A stretch of DNA of 64,000 nt, from the NCBI GenBank assembly GCA_025998675.1, contig AP024673.1, positions 1,081,221 through 1,145,220 of the forward strand. Reading direction: 5' to 3'. The notes beneath the pieces are model-generated. The model ran no database searches and was not told the DNA's origin. It saw only the letters and a program-made list of their open reading frames with translations. Positions within the stretch are counted from its first letter, which is position 1; every line of letters starts with the position of its first letter. A program made the translations under genes and the position numbers. The stretch comes from Fimbriimonadales bacterium. Lineage in GTDB: Bacteria > Armatimonadota > Fimbriimonadia > Fimbriimonadales > GBS-DC. Shown one piece after another: positions 1-8,165 of the stretch.

Positions 1-267
1 GAAGCGCTGCACGGCAAGGGCATCGACGAACTGATTGCGTTTATCGAGGAACACAAGCAGTACCAGCAGCAATCGGGCGGCTGGGAGGCGCGCCGCCTGC
101 AACAGATCGAGTGGGAGCTGCAGTCGCTGATTCACGACGCGCTGGAGCAGCAGGCGCAGGCGACCACGCGGCAATTGTTCAACGCGGAGACGCTGCAGGC
201 AGTATTGCAGGGCGCCGAAAACCCCTTCCCGAAGATTCGCGCATGGCGGGTGCGTGAAAATCCATAG
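1..267 (+). CDS. MeaB/ArgK-type P-loop GTPase, C-terminal end (partial)
   Basis: The first 88 codons are open in frame 1 and end at TAG 265-267. The translation begins EALHGKGIDELIAFIEEHK and continues with an amphipathic, Gln/Glu-rich helix. This matches the C-terminal end of MeaB/ArgK GTPases, where a GxGIDEL motif is followed by helices used in dimerisation. Family members act as chaperones that protect and reload B12-dependent acyl-CoA mutases such as methylmalonyl-CoA mutase. The G domain lies outside the window, so the assignment rests on the tail alone. No mutase gene is visible here. Confidence 0.6.
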   Translation, partial: EALHGKGIDELIAFIEEHKQYQQQSGGWEARRLQQIEWELQSLIHDALEQQAQATTRQLFNAETLQAVLQGAENPFPKIRAWRVRENP

Positions 268-350
268 GAGTAGGCATTTGCTTCTGAAGTTTCACTTGAT
301 GCATCCGTTTATACCAATCTGCTGGTCATAGTTCGTAAAACGGCGGTTTA

Positions 351-404
351 TGGAGTGCGGAAGCGGAGCTTCCGCATGCTGAAGCTACCGCTTCAGCACT
401 CCAT
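351..404. repeat. Dispersed double-hairpin repeat, copy 1
   Basis: An outer inverted repeat (TGGAGTGC / GCACTCCA) encloses two stem-loops, one with a CGGAAGC stem and one with a CTGAAGC stem, separated by the dinucleotide AT. Related copies lie at 31420-31445 plus 33077-33103 (split by an insertion sequence), 43264-43318 and 45846-45898. Copy 1 has the CGG hairpin first, the opposite orientation to the 43 kb and 45 kb copies. The architecture resembles REP/BIME elements. The rest of 268-485 shows nothing else recognisable. Confidence 0.85.
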
Positions 405-485
405 AGCAGCGGGGCGCAGGCAACAGCACACCTCTGCGGGCGCGTGCGAGGCAATTAACGAACTTTGACTGCGCAGTTGGTATTA

Positions 486-701
486 CTACTTGAGCAATTC
501 TTTGAACTGCTCAATAGTGAGCCCAGCATCACGAATTATCCCGCCCATCGTGTAGGCATTAACAGGATTCGCCCGTGGAATCGTTAGGATACGAGTTCCG
601 TCCGTCATGACGATGTGCTTCCCTTCACGAGCAACCCAAAAACCTGCCTTCTTCAGTGCGCGTACCGCCTGTTGGTGGTTAATCCCAGCCAGTTTAGGCA
701 T
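486..701 (-). CDS. hicA: HicA-type toxin (mRNA interferase)
   Basis: This 71-residue protein has the YcfA/HicA fold signature: a short N-terminal helix, then GFWVAREGKHIVMTDG containing the conserved His of the HicA active site, then RILTIPRA. HicA toxins cleave mRNA during translation and are held inactive by HicB. The ATG overlaps the end of hicB by 8 bp (694-701), so the two are translationally coupled. Here the antitoxin gene precedes the toxin gene. The assignment is strong. No frameshift or truncation is seen. Confidence 0.9.
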   Translation of the reverse strand: MPKLAGINHQQAVRALKKAGFWVAREGKHIVMTDGTRILTIPRANPVNAYTMGGIIRDAGLTIEQFKELLK

Positions 702-915
702 ACTCTATGGAGACCTCAACCTCACGCGCTTCGTCCCCCTCGCGATGCAGCCGACTCGCAACTTCGAGATACTGCTGAATGGCGTCGCGAATATTCTCCA
801 GCGCTTCCTCCTCCGTTGCCCCCTGCGACCAGCAGCCAGGCAATCCAGGGCACCATACGGCATACCCCTCATCGGTTTTGCTAAGCATCACCATGTAACG
901 AGTAGATCGTTTCAT
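694..915 (-). CDS. hicB: HicB-type antitoxin
   Basis: This 73-residue protein shows the HicB partial RNase-H-like fold: YMVMLSKTDEGYAVWCPGLPGCWSQGATEEEALENIRDAI. It is short; there is no C-terminal ribbon-helix-helix or HTH domain of the kind many HicB proteins carry, so DNA binding and autoregulation may be weak or need another factor. It precedes and overlaps hicA. A TATAAT element ends 10 nt before the ATG with no Shine-Dalgarno sequence between, suggesting a leaderless transcript. Confidence 0.88.
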   Translation of the reverse strand: MKRSTRYMVMLSKTDEGYAVWCPGLPGCWSQGATEEEALENIRDAIQQYLEVASRLHREGDEAREVEVSIEYA

Positions 916-925
916 CCCGCGCAGA

Positions 926-931
926 ATTATA
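926..931 (-). promoter_or_regulatory. -10 element of hicBA (likely leaderless)
   Basis: TATAAT on the minus strand is followed by 10 nt and then the hicB ATG (915). The expected transcription start falls within a few bases of the start codon, and no ribosome-binding site fits in the gap. Confidence 0.6.
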
Positions 932-987
932 CACTGCTGAATAGATTCCAGAGCAAGCGGAAGCGCAAACTTCAGTCTCGGAGCGAC

Positions 988-1809
988 TCAGTCCTGGTAG
1001 CTATACCAAATACCCGCGAACACCAGTTCCGCATCTCCCGTTAGCCAGAGCGTGTCGTCGGGGCGCCATTCCACTTCCAGCGCGCCGCCAAGCATCTGCA
1101 CGCGCACCGCTCGACCAAGCCTGCCCATGTGCGCGCCCGCAACCACAATCGCGCACGCGCCTGTGCCGCACGCCAGGGTCGCGCCCGCGCCCCGTTCCCA
1201 CACCCGCGCCCGCACGCAGTCGGGCGACTCCACCTGCGCGACCGACACATTCACACGGTCGGGAAACTGCGGATGACGCTCCAGTTGGGGACCCACCGTC
1301 TCCAGCGGGAAGGCGTCCACCGAGTCGACGAACAGCACGAGGTGCGGCGCGCCCGTATGGACGAAAAGCCAATCCTGCGCGGAAGCGTGCTGCAGCGAAG
1401 CTTCAACAGATTCCCCCTCAGGCAGACGCGCCGCTTGCGGCGTTCCCATCTCCACCTGAAACTGCCCGTCGCCGAGCCGATGCACGCGCCGTATGCCTGC
1501 GCCCGTCTCTATCGTGAAGCTGGTCGCGTCGGGATTGTGAAACTCCCACACATAGCGTGCGAAACAGCGGACGCCGTTGCCGCACATGGTCGCCTCAGAG
1601 CCGTCGGCGTTGTAGATGTGCATGCGGTAGTCCGCATGCGGCGACGACGCCACAACCAGCAACCCATCCGCCCCAACGCCGAACCTGCGGTCGCAGAGCC
1701 GTCGCGCCAGTGATGACCACTCACTCACCGCAAGCGGCTGCGTCAGCGTGTCCAGCAGTACGAAGTCGTTGCCTGCGCCTTGCAGTTTGAAGAAGCGAAG
1801 CGCGCTCAC
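988..1809 (-). CDS. dapF: Diaminopimelate epimerase
   Basis: This 273-residue enzyme interconverts LL- and meso-diaminopimelate in lysine and peptidoglycan synthesis. Both catalytic cysteines are present in their family motifs: Cys76 in [15 protein letters not shown] and Cys214 in [12 protein letters not shown]. The length is normal for the family. Translation starts at GTG (1807-1809), which overlaps the hfq stop codon (GTGA), with GAGGAG just upstream inside hfq. It is the last gene of a miaA-hfq-dapF operon read on the minus strand. Confidence 0.96.
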   Translation of the reverse strand: MSALRFFKLQGAGNDFVLLDTLTQPLAVSEWSSLARRLCDRRFGVGADGLLVVASSPHADYRMHIYNADGSEATMCGNGVRCFARYVWEFHNPDATSFTIETGAGIRRVHRLGDGQFQVEMGTPQAARLPEGESVEASLQHASAQDWLFVHTGAPHLVLFVDSVDAFPLETVGPQLERHPQFPDRVNVSVAQVESPDCVRARVWERGAGATLACGTGACAIVVAGAHMGRLGRAVRVQMLGGALEVEWRPDDTLWLTGDAELVFAGIWYSYQD

Positions 1810-2078
1810 TCCTCGAAATCCGACTCTCCCTGCTGCGCTTGCGGACGCCCGGTCGGACCGTAGCCCGGCACGGGACGCGCAGGCACGATGGAGGTAATAG
1901 CGTGCTTGTAGACCAGCTGCACGGGCTTACCGGGGCTTTCCAGCAGCACCGTGAAGGCGTCGAACCCGCGCACCGTCCCGCGCAGTTGCAGCCCGCCGCT
2001 GAGGTAGATCGTTACGCCGATCCCTTCCTTGCGCACCTGATTCAAAAACATATCCTGCAAGTTAATCGATTTCGGCAT
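1806..2078 (-). CDS. hfq: RNA chaperone Hfq
   Basis: This 90-residue Sm-like protein has the Sm1 motif ([13 protein letters not shown]...VTIYLSGG), a variable loop with [16 protein letters not shown], and the Sm2 signature [12 protein letters not shown], close to the canonical YKHAIST. The C-terminal tail is short and acidic (GESDFEE), the region that helps release RNA in known Hfq proteins. Hfq forms a hexameric ring that pairs small RNAs with mRNAs. The gene overlaps miaA by 17 bp and has a good GGAGG site 8 nt before its ATG. The miaA-hfq order is conserved in many bacteria. Confidence 0.96.
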   Translation of the reverse strand: MPKSINLQDMFLNQVRKEGIGVTIYLSGGLQLRGTVRGFDAFTVLLESPGKPVQLVYKHAITSIVPARPVPGYGPTGRPQAQQGESDFEE

Positions 2079-3003
2079 CAGTTGTTCCTCCCTGCTCCAT
2101 CAAAAGTTTTTCAACAAGGCGCGCCGTTGGTTCAATCCCCGGGCTTGCATCGACCCAGTGGACGCCCGGCTCTTTGCGGAACCAGGTCATTTGACGCTTT
2201 GCGAACCGCCGTGTATCGCGTTTCCACAGGCGCACCGCCTCGTCCCACGAGACGCGCCCATGAAGATACCCGATAAGATGGCGGTAGCCCAACCCTTTCA
2301 AGGCAGGTTGCTCAGGATTATACCCCTTTTGCAAGAGTGTTTGCACTTCGTGCAACATGCCCTGCGCAATCATTTTCTCGACGCGCTGGTCGATTCGGGC
2401 GTAGAGTTGCGCGCGGGGCATCGTCAGCCCGATTTTGAGGGCGGGCAGTTCGGTCGCCGCGCGCTGCTGCCACTGGCTCATCGGGACGCCCGTCATTTCG
2501 TACACTTCAAAGGCGCGTGTGATGCGCACGGCGTCGTTCGGATGAATGCGCGCGGCGGCGACGGGGTCAATTTGCTGGAGTCGCGCGTGCAGCGCGGGCG
2601 CGCCGACGCGCTCGACCTCTGCCTTCCAGCGGGCGCGCACTTCGGGGTCGGCGGGCGGCGGCGCAAGGCTGAACCCGTGCAGCAGCACGCGCAGGTACAG
2701 CCCCGTGCCGCCGACAATCAGCACGCGCTTGCCCCGCGCCCGAATCGCGTCCATTGCCTGCAGCGCCTGCTCGCGAAACCGCGCCGCCGTGAACACCTCG
2801 TCCGGGTCGGCGACATCGATCAGGTGAAACCGCACGCGCTGCTGCTCTTCAGGGGTCGGCTTCGCCGAGCCGATGTCCAGCCCCCTGTAGACCGCACTCG
2901 AATCGGCGGAGATAATCTCGCCGTTCCAGCGCTCCGCCAGCCAGATTCCGACATCCGTCTTGCCAACTGCCGTCGGACCCAGAATCACCCACGCGCGCGC
3001 CAT
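2062..3003 (-). CDS. miaA: tRNA dimethylallyltransferase
   Basis: This 313-residue protein transfers a dimethylallyl group to A37 of tRNAs reading UNN codons. The P-loop GPTAVGKT is at residues 9-16, followed by [16 protein letters not shown] and [13 protein letters not shown], all typical of MiaA. The frame stays open upstream to 3276, but the first plausible start is ATG 3001-3003: it begins [11 protein letters not shown] and has a GGGAG site and a TATACT -10 element upstream. The earlier codons look like random Arg-rich translation and would overlap the divergent protease promoter region. Confidence 0.95.
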   Translation of the reverse strand: MARAWVILGPTAVGKTDVGIWLAERWNGEIISADSSAVYRGLDIGSAKPTPEEQQRVRFHLIDVADPDEVFTAARFREQALQAMDAIRARGKRVLIVGGTGLYLRVLLHGFSLAPPPADPEVRARWKAEVERVGAPALHARLQQIDPVAAARIHPNDAVRITRAFEVYEMTGVPMSQWQQRAATELPALKIGLTMPRAQLYARIDQRVEKMIAQGMLHEVQTLLQKGYNPEQPALKGLGYRHLIGYLHGRVSWDEAVRLWKRDTRRFAKRQMTWFRKEPGVHWVDASPGIEPTARLVEKLLMEQGGTTDAEID

Positions 3004-3087
3004 CGCTCCCACCCGAAGCCGAGTATACCCGCAATCCGTCGGGGCATGTGGGGCGCATGGTGTGGAACAACCTGCTGGAGGCGTTGT

Positions 3088-5157
3088 ATGCGAGTGGGGT
3101 TGGCGATTTTGGGAACGATTCTGTGCGCGTGTGCGCTGGCGCAACCTGTGCGTCTTGCGCCGATTGCCTACGATTCCGAGCGCGATGCGTACTACATCGC
3201 CGATGAGCTGGTGGTGGGGCTGGAGCCTGATGCGCCCACCGCGCTGGCGTCTGAGGTGATGCGCTGGACGGCGCACACGCGCGAGCCGCTGTCCGCGCTG
3301 GATGCGACGGTCATGCGTCTCGCGCCGCAGATGAACCCCGACAGCGTGCGCGAACTGCTGCTCTCACTGCCCGGCGTGCGCTATGTGGAGCGCAACTACC
3401 TCGTGTTTGCGTGCAACGACCCGATGCAGGGGCAGCAGTGGGGGCTGACGCGCGTTCAGGCGGCGCAGGCGTGGGCAATCGCGTCGCCCCAGCGCACAGT
3501 GTATATTGCGATTATCGATACAGGCATGGACGCCAGCCATCCCGACCTGTCGCAGCGCGTGCGGCGCTACAGCAACGGCGTGGTCTATGGCTACAACACC
3601 CAGCTGAACAACTCGAACACAAGCGACTTTCACGGGCATGGCACGCATTGCGCTGGGATTGCCGCCGCGCACGCGGGCAACGGCGTCGGGATTGCGGGCG
3701 TCGCAGGCACTGCCCCTGTGCAGCTGATGCCCGTCAAGGTGCTGAACGACCAGGGCTACGGCACGATGACCGATGTGGCGCGGGGCATCACATGGGCGGC
3801 GGACAACGGCGCGCATGTGCTGAGCCTGAGTCTGGGCGGCGCGGCAGGCACGCAGCAACTCGCCGACGCGGTGAACTATGCGTGGAATCGGGGCTGTCTG
3901 GTGGTCGCGGCGGCGGGCAACAACGGCACAAACGCGCCCTTCTACCCTGCGTACTATGAAAACGCGCTTGCCGTCGCCGCGACTGACCCCACCGATCGGT
4001 TGACCAGCTTCTCGCAGTACGGCGCGTGGGTGGACATCGCCGCGCCGGGCAGCGAGATCCTTTCTACCGTGTCCGGCAACCGCTACGAGGCGTGGAGCGG
4101 CACTTCGATGGCGTGCCCGCATGTGGCGGGCGCGGCGGCGCTGTTGTGGGCGTGCGCGCCCAGCCTGACCAATCAGCAAATCCGCGCCGCGCTCGAAAAC
4201 AACGCCGACCCGGTGCAGCCCTACTGGTTCGGGGGCATCGGCGACGGCAAGGGACGATTGAACCTGCATCGCGCCCTGCAAGCCGCCCAGCAGATGGAGA
4301 ACACGCCCTCCATCAGCCAGCTGAGCCTGAACCCCACCTCTGTAACGGCAGGCAGCGCTTCGCGGGGCACAATCACCCTCTCGCGTCCTGCAGGCGCGGG
4401 TGGCGTGGTCGTGCAACTGCGCAGCAGCCAGCCGAGTCTGGCGTGGTGCGCCGCACAAATCACCATCCCGCAGGGGCAGTCTACAGGCACATTCACCATC
4501 AACACCGCCGCGAACGGCTTCGGCAGCGCGACAATCACCGTCAGCGCAGGAGGTACTTCCCGCGCGGCGACGCTGCAGGTCGTGTCGGCGTTTCGTGTGC
4601 AGTCGGTCTCGCTCACGCCAGCGGTGGTCGCAGGCGGACAGCGTGCGACTCTCACTGTGCGCCTGAGCGCGCCTGCGCCTGCGGGCGGCGTGCAGGTGTC
4701 GCTCAGCAGCAGCGCCTCGCAAGCCTCGTTGCCCGCCAGTGTCGTTGTGCCTGCGGGTCAATCCAGCGCAAGCGTGCAGGCAGCGACCAGCCCCGTCGCC
4801 CAGCGCGTGCGTGCGACGCTCACTGCTTCGCTGGGCGGCGCGCAAGCCAGCGCGGAGCTGACCATCAACCCGCCTGCGCCGGTGTCGCTGACCCTTTCGC
4901 CCAGCGCCGTGCCCGGCGGACGCAGCGCGACGGCGAGTGTGTTTCTCAACGCCAGCGCGCCCCCCGGTGGGATGTGGCTGCGCGTGAGCAACAACAACCC
5001 GACCCGCGTGTGGACGCCCGGTCAGGTGTATGTGCCCGCTGGTACACGCTCCGCGCAGTTCACGGTGTATACCTATCGCGGGCGCGGCGCGACCAGCGTG
5101 CAGATCACAGTGGCGACGGACGGCGGGGCGCGTTCAGCGACGCTCACCGTGCGCTAA
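3088..5157 (+). CDS. Secreted subtilisin-like serine protease with three C-terminal Ig-like repeats
   Basis: This 689-residue protein starts at ATG 3088, preceded by GGAGG. A signal peptide (residues 1-18, ending CACALAQ) is followed by an inhibitor-like prodomain (about 30-110) and the S8 catalytic domain with Asp144 (IIDTGMD), His184 (GHGTHCAG) and Ser340 (SGTSMACPH). Three beta-sandwich repeats of about 95 residues follow, each opening with a SLxPxxVxxG pattern and closing with TITV or TLTV. These are probably bacterial Ig-like or adhesion modules. The likely role is extracellular proteolysis for nutrients. The long open frame before 3088 has no signal peptide logic and is antisense to miaA. 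Confidence 0.93.
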   Translation: MRVGLAILGTILCACALAQPVRLAPIAYDSERDAYYIADELVVGLEPDAPTALASEVMRWTAHTREPLSALDATVMRLAPQMNPDSVRELLLSLPGVRYVERNYLVFACNDPMQGQQWGLTRVQAAQAWAIASPQRTVYIAIIDTGMDASHPDLSQRVRRYSNGVVYGYNTQLNNSNTSDFHGHGTHCAGIAAAHAGNGVGIAGVAGTAPVQLMPVKVLNDQGYGTMTDVARGITWAADNGAHVLSLSLGGAAGTQQLADAVNYAWNRGCLVVAAAGNNGTNAPFYPAYYENALAVAATDPTDRLTSFSQYGAWVDIAAPGSEILSTVSGNRYEAWSGTSMACPHVAGAAALLWACAPSLTNQQIRAALENNADPVQPYWFGGIGDGKGRLNLHRALQAAQQMENTPSISQLSLNPTSVTAGSASRGTITLSRPAGAGGVVVQLRSSQPSLAWCAAQITIPQGQSTGTFTINTAANGFGSATITVSAGGTSRAATLQVVSAFRVQSVSLTPAVVAGGQRATLTVRLSAPAPAGGVQVSLSSSASQASLPASVVVPAGQSSASVQAATSPVAQRVRATLTASLGGAQASAELTINPPAPVSLTLSPSAVPGGRSATASVFLNASAPPGGMWLRVSNNNPTRVWTPGQVYVPAGTRSAQFTVYTYRGRGATSVQITVATDGGARSATLTVR

Positions 5158-5174
5158 CCCCAGCGCGGCGCGCC

Positions 5175-6332
5175 CTACAGCGGACGCCAATAGATGTCGC
5201 GCGTCTCGATAATCGTGAACGGGTCATGGCACTGGAGGGCAATCCGCCCCGACGCAAAATCGCCGTTGCGGGTGTCCACCACCTTCTGCCCGTTCACGAA
5301 AATCTGGATATGGTCGCCCTTCGCGCGGATGCGCATCGAGAACCAGTCGCCGTCGCGCGTGAGCAGGCGGCTCGCCATCACGCGATTGTAGAGCGACCCC
5401 GTGATATAGTCGCGCCCTGCATGATTGAACACCTGCGCCTCGAAGCCGACGGGCCAGTTGTTAGGATTGTCGGGATTGGGCTGCGCACGGAAGTAGACGC
5501 CGTTGTTCGGGCGCATCGGGCTATCCTCTTTGAACGGGCGAATGCGAATCATCGCGCGCAGTTCGAAGTCGGTGAAGGTCTTTTCCGTGAACAGGTGTCC
5601 CATGCCCGCCTCGCCGACAATCGCGCCGTCTTTGACGCTCCAGCGCGCCATACCCGTTGCGTACCAGCCCGACAGGTCTTTGCCGTTGAACAGCGGCTGC
5701 CAGCCCTCGTCGCACGACTCCAGCCGTTTGATGCGCAGGTTCCGATACTTCACCGTGACGCCCGCGTGGTGCTGCTGTAGCCCAATCACGCCTTTTTTGA
5801 ACTCGTGCAGGTCGCAGTCCTGCACCATTTCGCCGTTGATGGTAATCTGGATATGGGAGCCGCAGGCGCGTATCTCAAACGCGTTCCACCGCCGTTCGGG
5901 GGCAATTTCGCGCATGCGCTCCAGATGGGTGGGCACACGGTTGTAAATGCTGCCCGTCGGGTTGCGGGCGTCCTGAAGGCTGATTTGCATCTCGTAGCCG
6001 TCGTTCCAGGGGGTGGCGGTGCGCTGTGCGCGGAAAAAGACGCCGCTGTTGCTCTCGTGCGTGTCGCCTTTGTCGATCCAGTATTCCCCGCGCAGGATGA
6101 AGTTCTCGTATTCGTCGGTGGTGCCTATCCAGCCTGCGCTGTCGGTCGGTCCAACGAGTTCGCCGTTCTGCACGCGCCAGTTCGCGCCTGCATACACCTT
6201 CCAGCCGTTGAGGGTGCGCCCGTTGAACAGCGGTCGGAACCCCTCGCGACGCTCCTGTGGCGTGAGTCCCTGCGCGTGCGCCGCCGCCAGCAGGCAGAGC
6301 CATCCAGACAATAAAGCCCCTCGCATGCGCAT
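5175..6332 (-). CDS. Secreted protein with two DUF1080 (3-keto-disaccharide hydrolase) domains
   Basis: This 385-residue protein has a short signal peptide (RGALLSGWLCLLAAAHA) and two tandem DUF1080 domains, about 25-205 and 210-385. Each begins with GFRPLFNGRTLNGW or GWQPLFNGKDLSGW and contains NSGVFFRAQ or NNGVYFRAQ. DUF1080 is a concanavalin-like sandwich; some members hydrolyse 3-keto-glycosides. A CAGGAAT-N14-CGTATT element lies so close upstream that transcription would begin near 6328. The internal ATG 6324-6326 is therefore an alternative start that still leaves a complete signal peptide. Confidence 0.9.
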   Translation of the reverse strand: MRMRGALLSGWLCLLAAAHAQGLTPQERREGFRPLFNGRTLNGWKVYAGANWRVQNGELVGPTDSAGWIGTTDEYENFILRGEYWIDKGDTHESNSGVFFRAQRTATPWNDGYEMQISLQDARNPTGSIYNRVPTHLERMREIAPERRWNAFEIRACGSHIQITINGEMVQDCDLHEFKKGVIGLQQHHAGVTVKYRNLRIKRLESCDEGWQPLFNGKDLSGWYATGMARWSVKDGAIVGEAGMGHLFTEKTFTDFELRAMIRIRPFKEDSPMRPNNGVYFRAQPNPDNPNNWPVGFEAQVFNHAGRDYITGSLYNRVMASRLLTRDGDWFSMRIRAKGDHIQIFVNGQKVVDTRNGDFASGRIALQCHDPFTIIETRDIYWRPL

Positions 6333-6334
6333 GG

Positions 6335-6361
6335 AATACGGGGCGTCGAGAGAAATTCCTG
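6335..6361 (-). promoter_or_regulatory. Bipartite promoter-like element, site 1 (CAGGAAT-N14-CGTATT)
   Basis: Read on the minus strand, CAGGAAT (6361-6355) is followed after 14 nt by CGTATT (6340-6335), 2 nt before the DUF1080 ATG at 6332. It is one of seven similarly spaced pairs found in front of minus-strand genes in this window. Confidence 0.55.
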
Positions 6362-6378
6362 TAGCGCGGCGCGCGTCT

Positions 6379-8133
6379 TCAGCGTCGCAACAGCTCGTCC
6401 AGCGCCTGTTCGAACTTCTGCTGCGCCTCGCGGGCTTCGGGCGTGCCTGGCGCCAGCTCCACCGCCGTTTGCCATGCCTGCAGGGCGCGCTGAAGATCGC
6501 CGCGTTGATACGCTTCGTCGCCGATGGCAATCTGCGCGCGGGCGGCGTTGCGCTGATACTCCTGCGCCTGCGCGCCGCGACTGTGCTTAGCAGCGGACGC
6601 CCAGTGGTTAATCGCGCCTTCACGGTTGCCCAGCTGCGCCTCCGCCGCCGCCATGCCCGCGTAAGCCTCAGGCAGCGGCTCGTACATGACTGCTCCCTGA
6701 TATATGCGCAGGGCAGCCTCATAGCGGCGCGCCTCCAGCAACTGGTTGCCGTACATCGTCAGCGCGCTCGCCGTGTTGCGACGAAACTCGTCCTTCCACT
6801 TCGTCGATTGCGCACTGCGGTAGAGTTCGTCATAGATACCCGCCGCCTTCAGGTACTGCCCCTTGCGAAAGAGCGTCTCCGCCTCTTTCGCGCGGGCGAC
6901 AATCTTTTCGTCAATCTGCTGCAGTTGATACTCCCGATATGCCTGAGTCGCGCTGAACACCCCCAGAATCACGACGCTCAGCACCGCGCCGCCAATCAGC
7001 ATCACCGCCAGAATCTTGCCCACAGCGGCGCGTGTCGCGGGAGACAGCATGGGCTTGGGCATCGGCGGCGGCGCATACGGCGCAGGCGCGGTATTCACTG
7101 GCGCGGGCGCAGGGGGTGGCGGGAGCGCGCTCCCTGTCGGCTGAGGCGCACCATACGGCGACGGGTAGCTCCCTGACGGCTGAGGCGCGCCATACGGCGA
7201 CGGGTAGCTCCCTGACGGCTGAGGCGCGCTGTAGGGCGAGGAATAGCCTCCCGTTGGCTGGGGCGCGCCATACGGCGACGGCATCCCCATCGGCGTCGCT
7301 ATCACCGGCGGCGCGTTCACCTGCGCCAGCGCGCTCTCCAGCGCCTGTTTCATCTCCAGCGCGGAATGGAACCGCTCCATTGGGTTCTTGCGCAGCGCAC
7401 GGCGTATCACCCACTCCAGCGGCGCGGGAATGCTCGGCGGCGACGGCGGCTCGGTATGCACGATGTTATAGGTAATCGTGATCACCGAATCGCCCTGAAA
7501 CGGCTTGTAGCCCGCCAGCATCTCGTACAGAATCACGCCCACCGAAAACAGGTCGCTGTGTTCGTCAATCGCGCCGCCCTGCACCTGCTCTGGCGACATA
7601 TAGCTCGGCGTGCCGAAAATCTGACCGTCCATCGTCAGGTTCGGCTCGTATTTCAGGCGGGCGATCCCGAAATCGGTAATCTTGACCAGCCCCGTCGGTA
7701 AGATGTGAATGTTTTCGGGCTTGATGTCGCGATGGATGACGCCTTTACTGTGCGCGTGCGCCAGCCCCTCCAGCACCTGACAGGCGATTCGAACGGCTTC
7801 TTCGGGAGACAGCGGTCCCTCGCGATCCATCTTCTGGCGCAGGTTGTCCCCCTCCAGATACTCCATCACGATAAAGTAGCGCCCGTTCTCGGTCTCGGTC
7901 TCGAAAATCGTGACGATATTCGGGTGCGTGAGCGACCCTGCCGCGCGCGCCTCCCGCTGGAAACGGGCGATGCGATCCTGCCGCACAGCGTCCGTCGCAC
8001 CTGGGGGCATCATCAGTTCCTTGATGGCGACGCGGCGGTTGATGCGCGTGTCTATCGCCTCGTAGACCGCATCGTTGCTGCGGGCGATTTCACGGATAAT
8101 CCGATAGTGCCCCAGTACCGTCTCCAGCGCCAT
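6379..8133 (-). CDS. Membrane-anchored Ser/Thr protein kinase with C-terminal TPR domain
   Basis: This 584-residue protein has an N-terminal Hanks-type kinase domain (10-270) with Lys38 (VAIKEL), Asp136 (HRDIKPEN) and DFG 154-156. The glycine-rich loop is missing: ARSNDAVYEA stands where GxGxxG is expected. A Pro/Gly/Tyr-rich linker encoded by four 39-bp DNA repeats follows, then one membrane segment (about 370-395, ILAVMLIGGAVLSVVILGV) and an extracytoplasmic TPR region. The topology suggests a receptor kinase whose TPR part senses or scaffolds outside the cytoplasm. No partner phosphatase is adjacent. Confidence 0.93.
   Translation of the reverse strand: MALETVLGHYRIIREIARSNDAVYEAIDTRINRRVAIKELMMPPGATDAVRQDRIARFQREARAAGSLTHPNIVTIFETETENGRYFIVMEYLEGDNLRQKMDREGPLSPEEAVRIACQVLEGLAHAHSKGVIHRDIKPENIHILPTGLVKITDFGIARLKYEPNLTMDGQIFGTPSYMSPEQVQGGAIDEHSDLFSVGVILYEMLAGYKPFQGDSVITITYNIVHTEPPSPPSIPAPLEWVIRRALRKNPMERFHSALEMKQALESALAQVNAPPVIATPMGMPSPYGAPQPTGGYSSPYSAPQPSGSYPSPYGAPQPSGSYPSPYGAPQPTGSALPPPPAPAPVNTAPAPYAPPPMPKPMLSPATRAAVGKILAVMLIGGAVLSVVILGVFSATQAYREYQLQQIDEKIVARAKEAETLFRKGQYLKAAGIYDELYRSAQSTKWKDEFRRNTASALTMYGNQLLEARRYEAALRIYQGAVMYEPLPEAYAGMAAAEAQLGNREGAINHWASAAKHSRGAQAQEYQRNAARAQIAIGDEAYQRGDLQRALQAWQTAVELAPGTPEAREAQQKFEQALDELLRR
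7127..7282. repeat. Four tandem 39-bp repeats in the kinase linker
   Basis: Four in-frame 39-bp units encode 13-residue PYGAPQPxGSYPS-type repeats between the kinase domain and the membrane segment. The two middle boundaries are nearly identical, which fits recent slippage or unequal exchange. The number of units may vary between strains. Confidence 0.85.
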
Positions 8134-8141
8134 AGTCCCCT

Positions 8142-8152
8142 ACTATAGTATA
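8142..8152 (-). promoter_or_regulatory. -10 elements of the kinase gene
   Basis: Overlapping TATACT (8152-8147) and TATAGT (8147-8142) lie 13 and 8 nt before the ATG at 8133. No clear Shine-Dalgarno sequence lies in the gap, so the transcript may be leaderless. Confidence 0.5.
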
Positions 8153-8165
8153 ACACAAACCCCAC

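Noticed and set aside
2158-3087. Extension of the subtilase frame by 310 codons upstream
   Set aside because: It lies antisense to miaA, and ATG 3088 has GGAGG and a signal peptide; the extension has no protein-like features.
3364-4845. 493-codon frame on the minus strand across the subtilase gene
   Set aside because: The subtilase has a signal peptide, catalytic triad and normal codon use; the antisense translation is Arg/Ala-rich with no recognisable domain.
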